Source: Vibrio pomeroyi (GTDB lineage Bacteria > Pseudomonadota > Gammaproteobacteria > Enterobacterales > Vibrionaceae). From it: a stretch of 64,000 nucleotides of DNA. Location: the NCBI RefSeq assembly GCF_024347595.1, contig NZ_AP025507.1, positions 744,001-808,000 on the forward strand, read 5' to 3'. The notes beneath the pieces are model-generated. The model had not been told where the DNA came from, did not search any database, and saw nothing but the letters and a program-made list of their open reading frames with translations. This document shows, in pieces, positions 43,352 through 53,100 of this stretch. The position numbers and the translations under genes were made by a program. Every line of letters starts with the position of its first letter. Position 1 is the stretch's first letter.

Positions 43352-44185
43352 ATGGATGATTCACAGCAAAACCCAAAAACGAGAAATACAACGGTAAGAA
43401 AAGCGACGCGAATCGAAAGTGTCATGAACTCTGCGATGTGGCATTTAACCCAAAGAGACATGACGGAAAGCGAGTTGATTGCGAAGTTGAAAGTGAAAAC
43501 GGACAATCAAGATTGGATCAATGAAACCTTGAGCAACTTGAAAGGTTACGGCTATCTTAAATCCGACCAAGATTTCGCTGAGCAATTCGCAGAACAAGCC
43601 TTCTTCGGTGAATTTGGATCTCGATACATCGTAGAGAAATTGAAGAAGAAAGGACTCTCCGATTCAATTATTGCTGATGCCATTCACAAGGTTTCTGCTG
43701 AAAAAAATATCGACGAACAGACTATATTGATAGCGCGAATCAACAACTACTACACAAGCTTTACCATGAGCCGTGAAAAGCTGGTGGCTGCACTGCAAAA
43801 GCGTGGCTTTAGTTACCAGCAGGTGAAAATCGCCATCGATCAGCATCCACAAGCGCACGAACTGAAAAGTAATATCCAAATTAAGGCCGACAAAGCGGAT
43901 TTGGAGAAAGAAGTGCTCAAGTACGCTCGTAAAGGGAAAGGCTTAACTGCTATCCAACAAGAACTAAGACAGCGACAAATCGATACCACTGAGCTTTCAT
44001 CGTTGGTTGACCGATTGATCAACGAAGAGCAATTGGACTTTTACTCTTCTTGTTTGGAACAGCTTCAGAAAAAATCTTATGACCTTAATGATCACAAGGA
44101 ACGTTCGAAGGCCTACGCCATGTTGAGCCGCAAAGGCTTTTCATCCGATGAGATTAAATTTGCGCTGAGTGAAGGCAACGAATAA
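43352..44185 (+). CDS. RecX-like protein, extended
   Basis: The 277-residue protein is built of the three-helix repeats of RecX: AMWHLTQRDMTESELIAKL, then GYLKSDQDFAEQFAEQ and SRYIVEKLKKKGLSD. A second set of similar units follows (KYARKGKGLTAIQQELRQRQID and LSRKGFSSDEIKFALSEG). Classical RecX is about 150-170 residues, so this one has extra repeats at the C-terminus. RecX regulates RecA filaments. No recA gene is nearby, so it is probably a second, unlinked family member. It converges on the LuxR gene with only 22 bases between. Confidence 0.8.
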   Translation: MDDSQQNPKTRNTTVRKATRIESVMNSAMWHLTQRDMTESELIAKLKVKTDNQDWINETLSNLKGYGYLKSDQDFAEQFAEQAFFGEFGSRYIVEKLKKKGLSDSIIADAIHKVSAEKNIDEQTILIARINNYYTSFTMSREKLVAALQKRGFSYQQVKIAIDQHPQAHELKSNIQIKADKADLEKEVLKYARKGKGLTAIQQELRQRQIDTTELSSLVDRLINEEQLDFYSSCLEQLQKKSYDLNDHKERSKAYAMLSRKGFSSDEIKFALSEGNE

Positions 44186-44207
44186 GTCAGGTACTAGCTA
44201 AACAAGG

Positions 44208-45002
44208 TTAACGAGTGGTGTGTTGGTTTTCAGTGATGCCTAAGCCGTTACGTAAAGCGAACTGCACTAACTCGTTGTGATTATTGAGCTCCATTAGTCC
44301 AAGCATTCTGTATTTATGGGATTCAATGGTACGTGGGCTCAAGTGCAACCTATCGGCACACTCTTTGGCGGTAAACCCCTGAGCAATCAGAGAAAGCACC
44401 GTGGTTTGCTTCTTCGTAAGTAACAGCAATTTATCGCTATCATCCTCCCACAAGTTTTCGCTTTGATTCAGCGTCCTCGCTAAGGTTGAATGCTGCCAAT
44501 AACAAAGCCACATTTCACAGACTAGTTTCAGTCGTTTGATGTCTTCGAAACCCAAGGTGTTTTTGTTGTCATGAAAGTTGGTAAAAGAGAGGGCGCCCCA
44601 GCGTTGATTAAACAGTTGCAGAGGGATAATACAGTGCCATTTTCCACCTTGTTTGTGTATTTGACTCAACACATCGTTTTGGCTGATCGCGAGTTGTGCC
44701 TCTGAAAACTCCAAGTAGGTTTCAGACGTTTTAAGAAGCTTTAGGTACTCAAGGTGGTTACAGCCAACAAAGTCTCTTTTGTTGATTGAAGGGATGTGCG
44801 ATTTGGAAACTGAACAGGTTTTCCCATCTTCCAGTAACACCATCGAATTTGGGTAAAGCGTGAGCCTATCGATATCGAACCAGTCTAGAACATCAAAGCT
44901 TGCAGTGGACCAAGTCGCGTTAAAATCCCTTGGGTCACTATTGATCAAGGTTGCAGACTGACTCATCAACAATTGTTCAAAGCTCTGTTTAGAGGCGTTC
45001 AC
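44208..45002 (-). CDS. LuxR-type HTH regulator with GAF-like N-terminus
   Basis: The 264-residue protein ends in a LuxR helix-turn-helix (about 198-255: TKKQTTVLSLIAQGFTAKECADRLHLSPRTIESHKYRML). The N-terminal 190 residues look like a GAF or autoinducer-like sensor fold, but I cannot assign the ligand. The start is GTG at 45002 with AGGA six bases before it; the ATG two bases earlier is out of frame. It is divergent from the DUF3187 gene and may control it and the porin beyond. Confidence 0.88.
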   Translation of the reverse strand: MNASKQSFEQLLMSQSATLINSDPRDFNATWSTASFDVLDWFDIDRLTLYPNSMVLLEDGKTCSVSKSHIPSINKRDFVGCNHLEYLKLLKTSETYLEFSEAQLAISQNDVLSQIHKQGGKWHCIIPLQLFNQRWGALSFTNFHDNKNTLGFEDIKRLKLVCEMWLCYWQHSTLARTLNQSENLWEDDSDKLLLLTKKQTTVLSLIAQGFTAKECADRLHLSPRTIESHKYRMLGLMELNNHNELVQFALRNGLGITENQHTTR

Positions 45003-45222
45003 ATTTTATCCTTATTAAAAGTTTGGCTATTCATTCACGCGGTGAAGATATTCGCTAACTCGTGGCAGCGCAAGTTAACGCGATAAGATAACTAAGGTGT
45101 TCTTAATTCTCTTTTTTTATAACACTTTGTTCTATCTATTCTAGTCAAAAGCAGTACATTTGCTGCATAAATCAGCCTGTGATTTTAAGAGAATCGGACG
45201 TTTTATATCATCGAGCAAAACC

Positions 45223-46182
45223 GTGATAGCGTTTAGAGTCTTACTCATTTCATCCATACTGATCCTCACTTTTCCTAGTGCCATAGCGTCGCCAATGTTT
45301 GTTTACGCACAGTCTCCGATTCATTCAAACGTTCTATCAACTCAGCTGCGTTCAGCCCAACCGAATAGAGCCGGCACGATAGAGTTCAAGTCATCTTACA
45401 CACAGGCCAGTATATGGGCTCATACGGAAGCCTATTCTCTAGACTACTACCAAAACCAATCCAATATTGCTGTTGAGTGGCAAGCGTCTCCTATCTGGAA
45501 AACGGAACTGGATTATCGTGTCGTTACGGCAAAAGATAACGGCTTAGATAGCTTTGTGATGGGGTTTCATGATCTATTTGGCATTGGGCAAAACGGTCGT
45601 GATGAGGTCGCAGAAGATCAATTCACCATGGACTTTCATAATGCTGGCGTTCATGTCTCTGATTTTGAAGGTGATGACTTAACCAATGCGCTGACTTTTT
45701 ACAATGAGCTGTTGCTGTATTCCAGAGGGCCTATGTCGCTCTCTGCTGGTGGTTCTTTGTACTACAACAACGTAAGAAGTGGCCAATTTGCGAGAACAAG
45801 TTTTGAGCAAGGCGTTCAACTTAACTACAGCTATATCACACCCAAACACAGTATTTTTTCGACCGTCGGTTTAGTACATCGAAATGGCGATAATTCCTTT
45901 GTTGGTCTAGAAGACTTAAGTTTTGAAAACGTAAGCGCGAGTTGGGCGATAGGGTATGAGTATCGATTGAATCAGCGTCATAGTTTGCTTATTGAATCTC
46001 TCAACTATCAAGGGTGGGCGAGCAACGATCCAGATTTTTCTGAACCTTCCAACGAAGTGGTCGTGGGTTACCGTTATCGCCTACATCAACTTGCGATTGA
46101 GGCTTTGATGATCGAAAACATCCGTAACATGGACAACAGTACCGACATCGGGTTTACGCTCGGGCTGCGCTTCTTAATATAA
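45223..46182 (+). CDS. DUF3187 outer-membrane-like protein
   Basis: The protein of about 320 residues has a signal peptide directly after the proposed start (ending AIASP) and alternating beta strands with a conserved DFHNAGVHVSDFEGDD segment, matching DUF3187 as I know it. It ends in a hydrophobic beta strand (GLRFLI) and is likely an outer-membrane barrel. The ORF is open to a TTG at 45160, but the GTG at 45223 gives a clean signal peptide; neither has a strong Shine-Dalgarno. Function is unknown. Confidence 0.78.
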   Translation: MIAFRVLLISSILILTFPSAIASPMFVYAQSPIHSNVLSTQLRSAQPNRAGTIEFKSSYTQASIWAHTEAYSLDYYQNQSNIAVEWQASPIWKTELDYRVVTAKDNGLDSFVMGFHDLFGIGQNGRDEVAEDQFTMDFHNAGVHVSDFEGDDLTNALTFYNELLLYSRGPMSLSAGGSLYYNNVRSGQFARTSFEQGVQLNYSYITPKHSIFSTVGLVHRNGDNSFVGLEDLSFENVSASWAIGYEYRLNQRHSLLIESLNYQGWASNDPDFSEPSNEVVVGYRYRLHQLAIEALMIENIRNMDNSTDIGFTLGLRFLI

Positions 46183-46337
46183 AAGCCATATCAACATATC
46201 ATTATGTAATTTAATTCATCAAAGCTATAAAATTTCAGTAAATTTACGGTATATCAATAACGTGATTTTTTGAACAATAGCGCCACTCCAAAAGGCCGGA
46301 CTAACAAGGCCGAATCAATATATAGGTAGTGGTAACC

Positions 46338-47378
46338 ATGAAAAAAACATTAGTAGCACTTGCGATTGCAAGCATTTCAACTTCAGCATTCGCTGTAAAC
46401 ACAAGCAGCCAAAACAGCCAGAATGAAGAGATGTTTGCTTTTGATTCTATGCACAAAGATCAATTCTCAGTAGCAGGTTCTTTCGGTGTTGGTGGTTACT
46501 ACGACACAGGTTCTAAAGCATTTTACGATGATTGGGCGACAGGCCTAACGCTTGCGGTAAGTTACCGTAACAACCGTTTTGTTGGTTACTTCGAAACGGA
46601 CATGATGCTTCAGTACACGACCGACGATAACGTTGCAGCGAACGACGCAGCGACATCTGCTTGGGTAAACGGTATTGATACTGGCCCTGCGACAGACGTA
46701 GATAAAGCGTGGTTGGGTTTTGACACTGGTTACGGTATTGCTTCATTTGGTTGGGAAAATGACACGGCGCTAGATAAAGTCGACGGCGCAGGCGACAACA
46801 CTTACGAGTTTGGTGCTTCTGCTGGCGATGCTTCTGATGCATTCAACGTAGTTAAGTTCCAAGGTGCAACAAGCGGTATCGCTTACGGTATCTCTTACTT
46901 TGAAACGAAAGACTCTCGCAACGATGATAATTTCGACAAAGGTGTGAACGGCTACATCGGTCTAGAGCAAGAAGTATTCAACCTATACACTGGTTACGAG
47001 AACCGTGACTACGAAGATGATTTCGAAGTTTACACAGTGACAGGTAACGTTAAGGTTGGCGCGCTTAAGCTAGGTGTGAACTCTTGGATTGAAGAGAGTG
47101 ATTCTGAGAAAAACACAGGTTACTACCTATCAGGTGGCTTCACAGTTTCTGAAGACCTAACGCTTGCTGCTGGTTACGCATCTAGCAACAACGAACTTGA
47201 CGGACAAGCGGATGTAGATGCTTCTTACATCAACATCGCAGCAATGTACCGTATCGCCGAAAATGCAGACATGGGCATCGATATCAAACAAGACATTGAA
47301 GGCTCTCGCATTGGTTCAACTGGTATGCAATACGACGAAGAAACACACGTATTCGCAGCAGCTTACTACTACTTCTAA
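46338..47378 (+). CDS. Porin-like outer-membrane protein
   Basis: The protein of about 346 residues has a signal peptide (MKKTLVALAIASISTSAFA) and a beta-barrel pattern ending in AAYYYF, with the terminal phenylalanine needed for barrel assembly. Strands alternate with acidic loops (DDNVAANDAA, DKVDGAGDN). It is a porin of a different type from the one at 34 kb. The ATG at 46338 starts the signal peptide; a GTG three codons earlier is less likely. A repeat-rich 3' end and a hairpin follow. Confidence 0.85.
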   Translation: MKKTLVALAIASISTSAFAVNTSSQNSQNEEMFAFDSMHKDQFSVAGSFGVGGYYDTGSKAFYDDWATGLTLAVSYRNNRFVGYFETDMMLQYTTDDNVAANDAATSAWVNGIDTGPATDVDKAWLGFDTGYGIASFGWENDTALDKVDGAGDNTYEFGASAGDASDAFNVVKFQGATSGIAYGISYFETKDSRNDDNFDKGVNGYIGLEQEVFNLYTGYENRDYEDDFEVYTVTGNVKVGALKLGVNSWIEESDSEKNTGYYLSGGFTVSEDLTLAAGYASSNNELDGQADVDASYINIAAMYRIAENADMGIDIKQDIEGSRIGSTGMQYDEETHVFAAAYYYF

Positions 47379-47409
47379 GAACATAAGCAATTCTAAGAGC
47401 TTAGATTTA

Positions 47410-47439
47410 CTTAAGAACTTAAGAACTTAAGAACTTAAG
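47410..47439. repeat. CTTAAGAA octamer tandem repeat
   Basis: CTTAAGAA is repeated 3.75 times without mismatches, and each copy contains the palindrome CTTAAG. It lies 32 bases after the porin stop. Confidence 0.85.
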
Positions 47440-47471
47440 TCCTTAGAACTCAAATACTCGAAATTGAACGC

Positions 47472-47512
47472 TATGGTGTAATTGCTGCCCGGTCTTTACA
47501 CCATATTTTCTT
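47472..47512 (+). terminator. Terminator after the second porin
   Basis: TATGGTGTAA pairs perfectly with TTACACCATA over 14 bases, followed by a T-rich stretch. Confidence 0.7.
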
Positions 47513-47595
47513 CTTTGTGCGGCTTAAGCATCCACGGTTCGACATGTGGTATGCCACTCAAGTTTGACGAGTGGATTATTATCTGGAGAAATACA

Positions 47596-47907
47596 ATGGT
47601 TAAGAGTATGACTGGCAAGGGTGTCATTTATGGCAATGACACTCTGTTTACGTGTAAACCTAATCGCAATGGATTGTTTGAATTAGCACGTAAGCATGGA
47701 AGAGTTGCTGGTACTCGCCCGCAAGACTCGCAAAACAAGGTGTACGTTGAATCTTTAGATGAAGCGTGGGAGCTACTTAAAACTGAGAAGTTTTATATTG
47801 TTTTGACGGGGCAGGTGTACGGCATCCATAGAAAGTCTTTGAGAAGCATTGAATCGGTTGATATTGAGTTTGATACCGAAATTCGGTCAGCTTGCGTTTC
47901 GATGTAG
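47596..47907 (+). CDS. 103-residue protein of unknown function
   Basis: A small soluble protein with no signal peptide, starting at an ATG with TGGAG eight bases upstream; the frame is open 38 codons further, but that part overlaps the terminator. It has basic and aromatic residues (FELARKHGRV, YIVLTGQVYGIHRKSLR) that suggest a small alpha/beta domain. I do not recognise a family. A terminator follows, so it is a single-gene unit. Confidence 0.65.
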   Translation: MVKSMTGKGVIYGNDTLFTCKPNRNGLFELARKHGRVAGTRPQDSQNKVYVESLDEAWELLKTEKFYIVLTGQVYGIHRKSLRSIESVDIEFDTEIRSACVSM

Positions 47908-47923
47908 TGCCAAGATTTAAAAG

Positions 47924-47954
47924 AAAAGGACGATGAAATATCGTCCTTTTTGCG
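47924..47954 (+). terminator. Intrinsic terminator between convergent genes
   Basis: AAAAGGACGAT pairs perfectly with ATCGTCCTTTT around GAAAT and runs into T residues. It probably ends both the 103-residue gene and, in the other direction, the M3 peptidase gene. Confidence 0.88.
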
Positions 47955-48014
47955 TTTTAGCTTTTTTGCTTCTGATTTTTTAGAGCGTAGGGGCTTGCTG
48001 ACCTTACACGCTGA

Positions 48015-49862
48015 TTATCGCCCGTATTGCTCTACAATAAACTGCTCAAAATCATCACACATTTGGTCATTCGACTTTGCGTTATTCGCTAATTCAGTTG
48101 CCCCGTCGACAATAGATATCTTCGCATTCAAATCAGCGACTTGTGCGCGTTCACGAGAAGCCAGTTTTTTGATCTTTTGCTCTTCAATCGCCCATGCCTG
48201 TTCTGGTGATAAGTTACACTCGTCGGCAAGGTATTTGGCATTGAAGCCTTCCCCAGTAAGACTTTGTATTGTCGCGTTATGGTTCACGCTATTGCCTTGA
48301 TGCCAATAGTGCTCAGCCAACAAAGGCCCGATCTCTGGGTTATCTGTTAAGTAGCCAAACTTCTCGGTGAAATATGCACGCGTTTGGTACACCGCCATAT
48401 GAGCTAACAAGTAACCTTGATATGCGCAAGATGCTTCATCAGACAATAAGTGCGGGATCGCCATCAGTGGGCGAGGGCTGCAATCTAATCCTAGAATTTT
48501 CTTTTCACTGTTGCGAGCAAGCGCCGTGATCTTTTCAGGCGTCAGGTCTTCATCAGCCATCTCGTATAGAGCTCGTTCAAAGTAAGGAACCACAAGAATG
48601 CTGCGTTCTTGGTAAGCGCGGAACGGTTGTTTGTTATCAATGATGGCCTTGATCAATTCATCTGGTACAGCTTGGCCTTCTGAATTTAGCGCGTACTGTT
48701 TTAGCCAATCGGCGTCATTTAACAAGCTATCGCAGAACATCGATTGAGTTTCCGCATATGCCATTGACGTTGGGGCGAACTCTTGAGAGAAGCAAGGAGC
48801 GTTCATTTTCACGTTGGCAAAATGAGCTGCGTGACCACCTTCGTGGAACAAGGTGTTAATCCCATCATAACCACTGCCGATTTGATCGGGTTTAGCGTTG
48901 CTAGTGAAGTTCACTTGAGCGGCAACCCATTCACCTTGGTCATAGAAAGAAGGGATGGGCCCATGACAGAAGCCATTTGGGTATTTTCCTTTGCGATCAA
49001 GCAGATCCAATTTCAATGTCGCTTGAGAGTATTCGATGTTCAGTCGGCCGAAAGATTCTATCCAGCGTCTCAGTGATTTTGAAAAGGGAACATAAGGGTC
49101 TAAGTCATTCATAACGTCACCAGCAAAAGAGTAGGTAAAGTTATGCGCTTCGAGTGCACTTGTGTCTTTCTGCTGAGCTAAGTTCGTTAGACTTTTTTGA
49201 TGGCTATCGCGTGTACGAGCTTCAAAGTCATCCAGAATCGTAAACAGCTGCTCGGTCGTCATCTGTTCAGTTTTCACGACTGAGTAATCAAAAAAGGTCT
49301 TAAAACCCAGTGATTGAGCAAATTGATTACGCTTTTGGATGAGCTCAATGAAACCATTAGCCAGAAGCCATTGTTCAAGTCCTAATAGTGCTTGATGCGC
49401 CGAAAGCCTCACTTTTTCATTGTTATTGGTTCTTACTGTTGAACCGAGAACCGGTAACGATCCTTCTGTTTCCTCACCCGCTTCATTAACGTACGTCATC
49501 ACGTGATTCTGTTTTTTCTCAAACAGCTCTGCTTCGAACTTGATGAGGTCTGCTTTTAGCGCCTGAGATTGTTGGGATTCGATAGCGTGAGATCTAAAGG
49601 TGGCTAACCAGCCATTTAGCCCTGTTAACGTGCTCTCTTTTTCTTGAACGTCTTGAATCTCGTCAATGGCAGAAATGTGCTTTTCGATAGCCGTAATTTG
49701 TTCAGCTGCACTAAGAAACTCGGTCCACTGAGTTTGCGCTTGTGTCGAGCCATCATGGTCGTCACTTATTCCCATGTAAGTATCCCAAAAGAAGTCTTCT
49801 TTTGCTTTATGAGTCGCAAGATACTTTTGATTCAATTCGTTGAGATAGTTCGTAGCAGTCAT
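48015..49862 (-). CDS. M3-family zinc oligopeptidase
   Basis: The protein of about 615 residues has the zinc motif HEXXH as H340-E341-G-G-H344 (FHEGGHAAHF) and a downstream SMAYAETQSMF block that provides the third ligand region in M3 peptidases. No signal peptide is seen, so it acts on peptides in the cytoplasm. The ATG at 49862 has AAGGA directly upstream; a start 15 codons earlier is less likely. It is divergent from the giant secreted protein gene by about 255 bases. Confidence 0.87.
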   Translation of the reverse strand: MTATNYLNELNQKYLATHKAKEDFFWDTYMGISDDHDGSTQAQTQWTEFLSAAEQITAIEKHISAIDEIQDVQEKESTLTGLNGWLATFRSHAIESQQSQALKADLIKFEAELFEKKQNHVMTYVNEAGEETEGSLPVLGSTVRTNNNEKVRLSAHQALLGLEQWLLANGFIELIQKRNQFAQSLGFKTFFDYSVVKTEQMTTEQLFTILDDFEARTRDSHQKSLTNLAQQKDTSALEAHNFTYSFAGDVMNDLDPYVPFSKSLRRWIESFGRLNIEYSQATLKLDLLDRKGKYPNGFCHGPIPSFYDQGEWVAAQVNFTSNAKPDQIGSGYDGINTLFHEGGHAAHFANVKMNAPCFSQEFAPTSMAYAETQSMFCDSLLNDADWLKQYALNSEGQAVPDELIKAIIDNKQPFRAYQERSILVVPYFERALYEMADEDLTPEKITALARNSEKKILGLDCSPRPLMAIPHLLSDEASCAYQGYLLAHMAVYQTRAYFTEKFGYLTDNPEIGPLLAEHYWHQGNSVNHNATIQSLTGEGFNAKYLADECNLSPEQAWAIEEQKIKKLASRERAQVADLNAKISIVDGATELANNAKSNDQMCDDFEQFIVEQYGR

Positions 49863-50116
49863 GATATTCCTTGAAAATAACGCTTGAATTTCAAGATTAT
49901 GACACATTCATACGATGTATTTTGTGACATTGCGTATATCGGAATGTAAGTCACAAGGTGTCGGTTTACATTACGGCGTATGAGTGATAATTAATGAACT
50001 GTTAATGTTTTGTTTTTTGCTAGTATTGTTTAGGGAATATTCGCTGATTTTTATCCCCTTTTATTGAGTAAATTGATGTTCTCAATGTCAGCGTTTTTGT
50101 AAGGAAGAGGTTTAGG

Positions 50117-53100
50117 ATGGATCCTATTTTATATATCGAAGTTGGTGGCGTTGTATGGCAGGTGATGGCCGATGGTACTTGGCTTCAAGTGCCCGCATCA
50201 CAAACCAAAGTTGAAGGTGTGCAAGTTGTGAGCATTGAGCCTCAGAATTTGGACCAAACTCAACCTCTCACTGAACCGCAAATAGCCGCTGTAGAACAAC
50301 AGTTGGAAGAGGTGGTTACTCAGCTTGTCAACAATATCGAAAGCGCACCTCAGCAACAGAACTCCGCCAATGACCAACCTAGCGCTAGCGCCTCTTTCAT
50401 TGCTTACGTTCGTTCGACATTAGATGAAACTCTGGCAGAAGCCGGTTTTGATACTCGACCAACAGAATACTTTGAAGACGATACAACATCGAATGAAGGC
50501 AACCTCGACATACTTTTACCGAGTGCTGCATTAACCGTTGATATTTTAGATGGTGGTGATGGGTACGAAAACCAGTTCGAAGTACCTTCAGTTACGATAA
50601 CGGGGACCGCTGTTGATGTTCGAGACGGGCGTACCGTTCTTCTAACGATCACCGATGTGAATGGCAACACAGTCACCACCACCGCAATAACAAATGACGA
50701 AGCTTATGTCGTCAACGGTGTTGATCTCTCTTCACTCGCGGAAGGTGACCTTAAGGTCGACGCGGTCATCGCCGATGACTTTGGCAATAGCATTACTGCT
50801 AACGACTCTACAATCAAAGACACTCTAGCCACAATCGATGTCGATTTTGATGGTTTTGGCGATGAGTTTTATAACAAATTCGAAGTCGATAATGGTGCCT
50901 TGGTAGGTACAGTAACTAATGTTGAAGATGGTCAGACGATAAGCATTTCCATTACTGATAGCCAAGGCCTCACCCAAGAATACACAACGACCGTATCGGG
51001 TGGTACATGGACTCTTACTCTACAAGACTACTCTAGTTTTGCGGAAGGGGAACTGACGGTGATTGCTAACACCATCGATGTTGCCGGAAATCCAACGACA
51101 GCGACAGACACCATTGTCAAAGATACGCTGGCGAGTATTACAGCAAGTGTTGATGATGGCGGGGATGGTGTTCTCAATAGTTTCGAAATCCAATCTGCCA
51201 AATTCCTTGGTACGGTACAAAATGTTGAGGATGGACAAACGGTCAACATCCGAATTTCAGATAGCACCACCAACGTGATCGTTCTAACGGCAACGGTTGT
51301 GAATGGTGCTTGGTCTGTTGAAGGCGTTGATTTAACGAGCTTTGCAGATGGCAGTATTTCTATTGAGGCTGACACTATTGATATCGCAGGTAACCCAGCG
51401 AATGCAGTAAATAGTGCAGGGGTCATTGTTATTGATACTGTTTCGCCAGTTATTGATATTGATACGTTAGATGGCTTTAGTATTTTGGCATTCCGTAGTG
51501 GCCAACTTACCACCATGCAGGGTACAACCAATGTTGCAGAAGGGCTCCCAGTTTACATTGAAGTAAGCGATGGGACTCAGACCCTAGTATTTGAAGGTGT
51601 TGTTGATTCTGCGGGTAACTGGCTGGTGGAGAATATTGATATTTCTGCCCTAGATTCATCTGCAGAATGGACGATTGACGCAAAAGTTTTCAATACAGTC
51701 GGCAACGAGGCCATCGATGACATGCCGACGATTATTCTTCCTGAATCTGTGGTGTTTTCGGAAAACGTCATCGGTATTTTTGGCGATGAAACACAAACAT
51801 CAGATATTCGCATCGATTTTGCAGACATCTCGTTTGGTGATGATCAAAGTCTAGCTGAGTCATTAACCTCGCAAGGCTTAACGATTACTGTCGCAGTATC
51901 GTCTGACAAGCAAAGCTTGGTTGGAACACGAAGCGATGGCCAAATTGTATTCGATGCTGCTATTTCCGGCAGTAACGTAAACATCAATTTCTATAAGGCG
52001 ATTGACCAAGAGGCTGATTTAGATTCTATTCAGACCGCGCTGGTTATTGAGGGTTTACAAACGGATGCGGACGGCACCACAGAGCTCGTTATTGGTCATC
52101 TGCCTATTGTTATTAAAGATTCGGAACCACTCATTTTTGATGAATTTTATGACGTTATTGAAGGTGAGGTGGTATCCGGCAATGTACTCAATAACGATAT
52201 CTATCTTGATACCCAGCTAACCATAAAAAGTGTTGAAGTTGATGGGACGACCCAAACAATATCAGGCAGTGCTCCTGTATCATTTACTCTTGATGAAGGT
52301 GTTTTAACCGTCTTTGCAAATGGTCACTGGACGTTTGTCGCCAACAGAAACTTAGATCACACCGTAGCTCAAAACATCAGTTTCAACTATGTCGCAGGCG
52401 ATAGCAGTAATGACTTCGGAAATGGCACCGCGGTTATCGATATTTTCGATGGTGATGCTGGACAAATACTGGATGGGGATGCAACCACCACAGAAACAGA
52501 TGTTTCGGACGGTATACAAACCGTTGTCGGGCAATTTACAGTTTTAGGAGAGTCTGATAATCCTGACCCTGATTCATTAGTGTTTAGTGCTGATACCCTC
52601 AACCAGCTTGATGCCTTGAACCTGACAACAAGTGAAATTCTCTTTCCACTGTCTTACACGCTTTCTGCTGATGGGAAAGTTATTACCGCTCAAGTAAGTG
52701 GTGAGACGATCTTTACACTGACACTTTCCGCAACTTCAAGTGGTGATGATGTTTTAGCTAATGTCACGCTCGTGTTGAATAAACCACTTAACCACGAATT
52801 GGTTAAAGATTCTTTTACTCTGCCAATGCTCATTGAAGGTAATGATCTCGATGGAACACCATTAGGGGAAGGGCGATTCGAATGGATTGTGAAAGATGGT
52901 TCTGACCCTATATTAGTATCTGTCAGTGATGCTGCGGTTGATGAATCTGACCTCTCAAGTGGTGCAACGACAAGCACTGGTGTTTTCAGTCTCAATTTAG
53001 GAAGTGATTACGAGGGAGCACTTTTTTTCAACTTAGCTGATCAACCCATGTTATTTAGCGGAGGCGAACAGATTGTCTACACGGTCTCACCGAGCGGAAA

